Positions 58,641-64,000 of a DNA stretch of 64,000 nt are shown in pieces. The stretch is from assembly GCA_010092695.1 (NCBI GenBank), contig JAADJJ010000001.1:3348001-3412000 (forward strand). Direction: 5' to 3'. Source of the DNA: Enterobacteriaceae bacterium 4M9. GTDB lineage: Bacteria; Pseudomonadota; Gammaproteobacteria; Enterobacterales; Enterobacteriaceae. Under the pieces are notes generated by a model. That model had not been told where the DNA came from and made no database searches. It was given only the letters and a program-made list of their open reading frames with translations. The stretch's first letter is position 1. Each line of letters starts with the position of its first letter. Both the position numbers and the translations under genes were made by a program.

Positions 58641-59552
58641 TCACGGCTCCAGGCGCGGGTCCAGCGCATCGCGCAGCCCATCGCCGAGCAGGTTAAACGC
58701 CAGCACGGTCAGGAAAATCGCCAGGCTTGGGAACAACGCCACGTGCGGTGCTATCGCCATATCCGCCTGTGCCTCATTGAGCATTGCCCCCCATTCCGGC
58801 ATGGGGGGCTGTGCACCGAGCCCCAGAAACGACAGGCTGGCGGCAGAGATAATTGCGGTGCCGATGCGCATGGTGAAGAACACAATAATGGAGGAGAACG
58901 TGCCAGGCAGGATGTGGCGTAGCACAATCACCGCATCCGGCGCACCAATGCTGCGCGCCGACTCGATAAAGGTTTGTTGTTTAAGCACCAGGGTATTGCC
59001 GCGTACCAGCCGGGCAAACGCCGGAATCGTGAATACCGCCACGGCAATAATCACGTTAACCATTCCGCTGCCCATTACCGCGACCACGGCAATCGCCAGC
59101 AGAATGCCGGGGAAGGCAAACAACACATCGCAAACGCGCATAATCAGCCGGTCCCACCAGCCTTCGTAATACCCCGCCACCAGCCCCAGCAGCGTGCCAA
59201 TAACCGCACCCAGCGTTACAGAGAGAATGCCTGCGGCAAGCGAGATGTGTGCGCCCACCAGCACGCGGCTGAAAATATCGCGCCCGAGTGGGTCCACGCC
59301 AAACCAGTGCACCAGAGACGGTCCTTCGTTGAGACGGTCGTAATCGAAGTAGTTTTCGGCATCAAACGGCGCAATCCAGGGCGCGGACACCGCCAGCAAA
59401 ATGAGCACAACCACAAACGCCCCGGCCACCAGCGCTACCGGCTGGCGGCGCAGCCGTCGCCAGAACTCATGCCACGGCGTGCGCACCTGCCCGGGCCGCA
59501 CCACAGGCATCGCATTGAGTACCGCCTGTCGGCGCCAGTTGAACCATCGCAT
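58641..59552 (-). CDS. gsiD: Glutathione ABC transporter permease GsiD
   Basis: A 303-residue inner-membrane permease (E. coli 303) of the DppC type, with an amphipathic N-terminus, about six helices and the EAA loop [20 protein letters not shown]. With GsiC it forms the channel of the glutathione importer GsiABCD. It lies four bases after gsiC and two before the DUF4385 gene, all on the minus strand. Confidence 0.96.
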   Translation of the reverse strand: MRWFNWRRQAVLNAMPVVRPGQVRTPWHEFWRRLRRQPVALVAGAFVVVLILLAVSAPWIAPFDAENYFDYDRLNEGPSLVHWFGVDPLGRDIFSRVLVGAHISLAAGILSVTLGAVIGTLLGLVAGYYEGWWDRLIMRVCDVLFAFPGILLAIAVVAVMGSGMVNVIIAVAVFTIPAFARLVRGNTLVLKQQTFIESARSIGAPDAVIVLRHILPGTFSSIIVFFTMRIGTAIISAASLSFLGLGAQPPMPEWGAMLNEAQADMAIAPHVALFPSLAIFLTVLAFNLLGDGLRDALDPRLEP

Positions 59553-59556
59553 TCAG

Positions 59557-60477
59557 TTATTTGTACCTGATTGTCGGATTGATGGCGGCGTAGAGCACAT
59601 CCACCACCAGGTTTATCAGTATGAATTCCAGCGAAAACAGCAGCACTTCGGCCTGAATCACCGGGTAATCGCGCATCTCCACTGAGTCCACCAGCAAGCG
59701 TCCCAGTCCCGGCCAGTTAAACACCTTTTCCACCACAATTGAGCCGCCGAGCAAAAAACCAAACTGTAGCCCCATCATGGTGACCACCGGGATCATGGCG
59801 TTACGCAAACCGTGCTTCATCACCACTTTCGGCTCGCTCACGCCCTTTGCGCGCGCGGTACGCATGTAGTCTTCCTGTAGCACATCAACAAACGCAGCGC
59901 GGGTAAAGCGCGCCATCACAGCGGCAACGGCCGCGCCCAGCGTAATGGATGGCAGAATATAGTGCTGCCAACTGTCTGCCCCCACCGTCGGTAGCCAGCC
60001 AAGGTCGACGGAGAAAATCTGCATTAACACCATGCCAAGCGCAAAAGCGGGAAACGAAATACCCGACACCGCGAGCGCCATGCTCAACCTGTCGGGCCAG
60101 CGGTTGCGCCACACGGCGGCAATAATGCCGGTACACAGCCCAAATAGCGTCGCCCAGGCCATGCTGGTGACGGTAAGCCAGAAAGTCGGCATAAAACGGC
60201 TGGCAATTTCCTCTACCACCGGGCGATGGGAGGCCATCGAGGTGCCGAAATCGCCGTGCACCACGTTGACGATGTAATGCACAAACTGCTGCCACAGCGG
60301 TAAATCCAGCCCGAGCTGATGGCGCACCATCGCCACGACCTCGCTGTCGGCCTCCGGTCCGGCAATAAGCCGTGCCGGGTCACCCGGCAGCAGGTGCACA
60401 AACAAAAACACCAGCACGGCAACAATAAGCAGCGTCGGGATTAGGCCTAACAGCCGTTTGATGACATAACTGAGCAT
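59557..60477 (-). CDS. gsiC: Glutathione ABC transporter permease GsiC
   Basis: A 306-residue inner-membrane permease (E. coli 306) of the DppB type. The N-terminus [35 protein letters not shown] in the periplasmic loop, the permease loop [20 protein letters not shown] and the C-terminal [23 protein letters not shown] helix are conserved. I start at ATG 60477, the E. coli-like start; the frame is open to 60504 through the upstream hairpin. It follows gsiB after 43 bases. Confidence 0.96.
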   Translation of the reverse strand: MLSYVIKRLLGLIPTLLIVAVLVFLFVHLLPGDPARLIAGPEADSEVVAMVRHQLGLDLPLWQQFVHYIVNVVHGDFGTSMASHRPVVEEIASRFMPTFWLTVTSMAWATLFGLCTGIIAAVWRNRWPDRLSMALAVSGISFPAFALGMVLMQIFSVDLGWLPTVGADSWQHYILPSITLGAAVAAVMARFTRAAFVDVLQEDYMRTARAKGVSEPKVVMKHGLRNAMIPVVTMMGLQFGFLLGGSIVVEKVFNWPGLGRLLVDSVEMRDYPVIQAEVLLFSLEFILINLVVDVLYAAINPTIRYK

Positions 60478-60487
60478 GCGTCTCCAC

Positions 60488-60513
60488 AAACGCCCCTTCA
60501 CCATGAAGGGGCG
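60488..60513 (-). promoter_or_regulatory. Intercistronic hairpin between gsiB and gsiC
   Basis: CGCCCCTTCA (60491-60500) and TGAAGGGGCG (60504-60513) form a perfect 10-bp stem with loop CCA; on the minus strand TTTG follows. It begins seven bases past the gsiB stop. As after other binding-protein genes, it probably stabilises the gsiB message and reduces read-through into gsiCD. Confidence 0.75.
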
Positions 60514-60520
60514 CTCTCGC

Positions 60521-62062
60521 TTATTTCAAATCCGCGTCGTCAAAGCTAAAGCCGGTATCCGGCATCACATAAAAACCGGTCAGGTTTTTACTGTGCGCTG
60601 AGACCAGTTTTTCAACCACCAGCGGCACCCAGGGTGACTCTTTCCAGATAATGTCCTGTGCGTCTTTATAAAGCTTTGTTTTCTGTGCTTTATCGGCCGT
60701 CAGTAGCGCCGCGCTCAGATCGTTATCTACCTGCGGGTTGCTGTAAAACGCGGTGTTAAACAGCGTCGGCGGCCAGTTCTGTGAGGCAAACAGCGGCGAC
60801 AGCGCCCAGTCCGCTTCACCGGTAGAAGCACTCCAGCCAGTGTAGAACATGCGCACACCGCTCTGTTTCTGATCTTTACCCTCAACCTGGGCGGCGCGCT
60901 GCCCGGCGTCCATGGCCGTGACCTGTACCTTAATGCCTACCTGCGCCAGCTGCTGCTGGGTAAACTGCAATACCTTGCGTGCCGTGCTGTGGTTGTGGGA
61001 TGACCACAGCGTGGTGGTGAAGCCGTCGGGATAGCCCGCTTCTTTAAGCAGCGCTTTGGCTTTAGCCGGGGAGTACGGCCACGGCTGGTAGGTCTGGGCG
61101 TATTCAATCGCTGGCGGTACTACACCGGTTGCGGGTGTGGCGTAACCAGAAAACGCTACTTTTACCAGCGCCTGGCGGTTGATGGCGTAATTGATAGCCT
61201 CTCGCACTTTCGGGTTGTCGAACGGTTTTTGCGTCACGTTCATGCTGATGTAGCGCTGCATAATCGACGGTGTGGCGACCAGCGCCAGCTTCGGGTCTTT
61301 TTCAAGCTTCGCTGCCTGCTCAAACGGCACCGGGAAAGCAAAGTTAGCTTCGCCGGTTTGCAGCATGGCGGCGCGGGTATTGTTATCTACCACCGGGCGC
61401 CAGGTAATGGTGTCGAGCTTGGGCAGCCCTTTTTGCCAGTAACCGGGGAATTTGGCGACTTTGACAAAGTCGGTCTGGTTCCAGGTCTCAAACTGATACG
61501 GCCCGGTGCCTACCGGATGAAAGCCGATATCTTTACCGTATTTTTTCAGCGCGGCTGGGGAGATCATGGCTGTTGCCGGGTGGGCAAGAATATTGATAAA
61601 CGCCGAGAACGGCGCTTTAAGGGTGATTTTCACCGTCTGCGGGTCAATCACCTGGGTACTGGCGATATTTTTATACAGGTTATAGCGCTTGAGGTGGCTG
61701 TCCGGGTTACTGGCTCTGTCGAGGTTAGCTTTCACCGCCTCGGCGTTAAAATCACTGCCGTCCTGGAACTTCACGCCCTGGCGAAGTTTGACGGTATAGA
61801 CTTTACCGTCCTCAGACACGCTGTAGCCTTCGGCCAGCACGTTTTGCAGCTTCATATCTTTATCAAGGCCGAATAATCCCTGATAAAACGACTTTGCCAC
61901 CGCCTGCGACAGCGTGTCGTTCGCATCATAGGGGTCAAGCGTGGTGAAGTTGGAGCCAACGGCCACCACCACATCTTTGGCTGCAAAGGCGGGCAGCGAC
62001 ACGGCAGTGGAGGAAGCCAGCGCGGCAACAGCGAGCCAGCGGCGCGCGGTAGAGTGTGTCAT
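60521..62062 (-). CDS. gsiB: Glutathione-binding periplasmic protein GsiB
   Basis: A 513-residue periplasmic binding protein (E. coli 512) of the SBP_bac_5 peptide-binding family. The signal peptide ends near PAFA (residue 27). The mature protein starts [20 protein letters not shown] and has the family signature [20 protein letters not shown] (near residues 78-97). E. coli GsiB binds glutathione. It lies 59 bases after gsiA and is separated from gsiC by a stable hairpin, which fits a higher synthesis rate than the permeases. Confidence 0.96.
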   Translation of the reverse strand: MTHSTARRWLAVAALASSTAVSLPAFAAKDVVVAVGSNFTTLDPYDANDTLSQAVAKSFYQGLFGLDKDMKLQNVLAEGYSVSEDGKVYTVKLRQGVKFQDGSDFNAEAVKANLDRASNPDSHLKRYNLYKNIASTQVIDPQTVKITLKAPFSAFINILAHPATAMISPAALKKYGKDIGFHPVGTGPYQFETWNQTDFVKVAKFPGYWQKGLPKLDTITWRPVVDNNTRAAMLQTGEANFAFPVPFEQAAKLEKDPKLALVATPSIMQRYISMNVTQKPFDNPKVREAINYAINRQALVKVAFSGYATPATGVVPPAIEYAQTYQPWPYSPAKAKALLKEAGYPDGFTTTLWSSHNHSTARKVLQFTQQQLAQVGIKVQVTAMDAGQRAAQVEGKDQKQSGVRMFYTGWSASTGEADWALSPLFASQNWPPTLFNTAFYSNPQVDNDLSAALLTADKAQKTKLYKDAQDIIWKESPWVPLVVEKLVSAHSKNLTGFYVMPDTGFSFDDADLK

Positions 62063-62121
62063 CGTTATTCTCCTGTAATTCCCTGTCTTGCCGGCAACCG
62101 CCCGGCGTGAGTTACGTTGTG

Positions 62122-63984
62122 CTACATGCGATTCATATCCGGGCTATGCGCGACAAAGTGGCCAGGGCCGACGCGCTCAAGCGTGGCAACGGGCGGGTTA
62201 TCTCCCAGCTGGCGCGTCACACCCGGCAATTCGTCAGACAGCAGCACGCCATGCGGACGACGATGGGTCGGATCAGCGACGGGCACCGCCGCCATCAGCC
62301 TGCGGGTATAGGGATGCTGCGGGTTTTCAAACACCGCGCGCCTTGGGCCAATTTCGACTATCTGCCCCAGATACATCACCGCAACCCGGTGGCTGATGCG
62401 CTCCACTACCGCCATGTCGTGTGAAATAAACAAAAACGCAATACCAAGCTCGCGCTGTAAATCCATCAGCAGGTTAATGATTTGTGCGCGTATAGACACA
62501 TCCAGCGCCGAGACCGACTCGTCGGCAATCACCACTTTGGGATTAAGCGCCAGCGCGCGGGCAATACAGATGCGCTGACGCTGACCACCGGAAAACTCGT
62601 GCGGATAGCGCAAGGCATGGGCCGCGCTTAACCCTACGCGCTCCAGCAGCCAGGCGGTGCGCGCCTGGGCGTCTTCGCGGGCAACGCCGTGCACCAGCAG
62701 CGGCTCCATCACGGAATAGCCCACGGTCAACCGCGGGTCGAGCGACGCCCATGGGTCCTGAAAAATGACCTGAATATCGCGCCGTAACGCCTGCAAACGG
62801 TGCGCGGAGAGTTTATCGATGCGCTGGCCGTTAAAGGTAATGCTCCCACCCTGGCTTTCTACCAGGCGCAGCAGCGCCCGCCCGGTGGTGGACTTGCCGC
62901 AACCGGACTCACCCACCAGCCCCAGCGTCTCGCCCGGCCACAGGTCAAAACTGACTTTCTCCACCGCGTGCACCATACGGTTAACGCGGTTAAAAATACC
63001 GCCACGCAGCGCAAAGCGAGTGGTCAGATCGCGAACCTGTAAAATCGGCGTACTGCCTGGCACCACGGTGTCCTGCTCGGCTGGCATAGCCTCAGGCGAG
63101 GCGGCATCGGAGGTAGCCAGCGCAAAGCGGCGCGGTAAATCGCTGCCGTTCATCTCGCCAAGACGCGGCACGGCGGCCAGCAGCGCACGGGTGTAAGGAT
63201 GCTGTGGGGCGGTAAAAATCTGCTCCACCGACCCGCTTTCCACCGCCTCGCCCTGGTACATCACCAGCACGCGGTCGGCAATTTCGGCCACTACGCCCAT
63301 ATCGTGGGTAATGAAGATAACGCCCATCTCCATTTCACGCTGTAGCACGTCGATAAGCTGTAAGATTTGCGCCTGGATGGTGACATCCAGTGCGGTAGTG
63401 GGTTCATCGGCAATCAGCACCGCCGGGCGACAGGAGAGCGCCATCGCAATCATCACACGCTGGCGCATGCCGCCTGAAAGCTGATGCGGATAACGTCCCA
63501 GCACCAGCCGCGAGCCTGGAATACGTACCAGGTCCAGCATACGCTTTGCTTCAATACGCGCGTCACGGTGGCTGAGGCCCTGATGCAGGCGAATAGACTC
63601 GGCGATTTGCTCGCCTACGGTAAGCACCGGATTAAGCGAGGTCATCGGCTCCTGGAAGATCATCGCCACATCCGCACCGCGCACACCGCGCATTTCACGC
63701 CGGCTCAGTTCGCGCAAATCCACTACGTGGCGGTTACGCCGACGCAACAGCAGCGGACCGCTTTTGATCTCGGTGCCTTGCGCATCAAGCAAGCGCATCA
63801 ACGCCAGCGCGCTGACCGATTTACCAGAGCCAGACTCGCCAACGATAGCCAGCGTTTCACCGCGGGCAAGCGAGAACGACAGGCCGCGCACGGCCTGTGT
63901 TACCTGCTGTTGCTGGCGAAAGCTTACGTTCAGGTTGCTTATCGACAGCACATGGTCCTGCGCCAGTTCACCGCTGTGGGGCAC
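62122..63984 (-). CDS. gsiA: Glutathione ABC transporter ATP-binding protein GsiA
   Basis: A 620-residue fused double ATPase (E. coli 623). The first domain has Walker [10 protein letters not shown], signature LSGGMRQR and Walker [13 protein letters not shown]; the second has [17 protein letters not shown] and [12 protein letters not shown]. Each is followed by the oligopeptide transporter C-terminal motif HPYTR(A/R)L. The second Walker B reads DES rather than the more usual DEP. The start is GTG at 63984, four bases after AGGAGG; the full N-terminus MPHSGEL matches E. coli. Upstream DNA, where E. coli has iaaA, is outside the window. Confidence 0.96.
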   Translation of the reverse strand: MPHSGELAQDHVLSISNLNVSFRQQQQVTQAVRGLSFSLARGETLAIVGESGSGKSVSALALMRLLDAQGTEIKSGPLLLRRRNRHVVDLRELSRREMRGVRGADVAMIFQEPMTSLNPVLTVGEQIAESIRLHQGLSHRDARIEAKRMLDLVRIPGSRLVLGRYPHQLSGGMRQRVMIAMALSCRPAVLIADEPTTALDVTIQAQILQLIDVLQREMEMGVIFITHDMGVVAEIADRVLVMYQGEAVESGSVEQIFTAPQHPYTRALLAAVPRLGEMNGSDLPRRFALATSDAASPEAMPAEQDTVVPGSTPILQVRDLTTRFALRGGIFNRVNRMVHAVEKVSFDLWPGETLGLVGESGCGKSTTGRALLRLVESQGGSITFNGQRIDKLSAHRLQALRRDIQVIFQDPWASLDPRLTVGYSVMEPLLVHGVAREDAQARTAWLLERVGLSAAHALRYPHEFSGGQRQRICIARALALNPKVVIADESVSALDVSIRAQIINLLMDLQRELGIAFLFISHDMAVVERISHRVAVMYLGQIVEIGPRRAVFENPQHPYTRRLMAAVPVADPTHRRPHGVLLSDELPGVTRQLGDNPPVATLERVGPGHFVAHSPDMNRM

Positions 63985-64000
63985 GCTGCCTCCTGATTTA

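Overview
The window is a stretch of core chromosome from a member of the Enterobacteriaceae. Nearly every protein reads as a close counterpart of an Escherichia coli gene, and the gene order follows, in reverse orientation, the E. coli block running from the gsi operon to ftsK. The G+C-rich third codon positions and several differences in gene content show that it is not E. coli itself. I cannot name the genus from sequence alone. I see no prophage, insertion sequence, CRISPR array, integrase or tRNA gene. Gene names rest on recognising the proteins; no database search was run.

Layout. 1-12.4 kb: ftsK (5' part only) with a LexA box, lrp, trxB, cydD-cydC-aat, infA, clpA/clpS and cspD (division, global regulation, redox, cytochrome bd assembly, N-degron proteolysis). 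12.4-18.4 kb: macB/macA efflux, a frameshifted ybjX, and the OLD-family gene ybjD. 18.8-25.1 kb: aqpZ, lysO, the nitrosative-stress pair hcp-hcr behind FNR- and NsrR-type sites, then poxB. 25.1-30.7 kb: ltaE, ybjT, ybjS, amiD/ybjQ, ybjP. 30.9-34.6 kb: arginine uptake artPIQM and artJ with ARG boxes. 34.7-40.6 kb: rlmC, ybjO and the putrescine importer potFGHI. 40.9-46.1 kb: ybjC-nfsA-rimK-ybjN behind a MarA/SoxS-type box, ybjM, ybjL and the sigma-E-dependent small RNA rybB. 46.2-50.6 kb: rcdB, ybjJ, a csaA-like gene, ybjI and mdfA. 50.8-56.7 kb: two PAP2 phosphatases, deoR, dacC, gstB, yliI and bssR. 56.9-64 kb: rimO, a DUF4385 gene and the glutathione importer gsiABCD.

Recurrent themes are envelope maintenance (dacC, amiD, ybjG and its PAP2 neighbour, rybB, macAB, aqpZ), nutrient import (art, pot, gsi) and redox or nitrosative stress (trxB, hcp-hcr, nfsA, gstB). 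Several of these genes carry recognisable operators.

I found no convincing new multi-gene system. The points worth following up are departures from the expected map: a one-base frameshift in ybjX; no grxA between ybjC and ybjM although a MarA/SoxS-type box remains; no serW tRNA between infA and clpA; a csaA-like gene in the ybjJ-ybjI unit; a COG3907-type phosphatase paired with ybjG; a DUF4385 gene at the end of the gsi operon where E. coli has yliE/yliF; and several orphan palindromes and mRNA hairpins, notably a deoR leader that appears to hide its own ribosome binding site.
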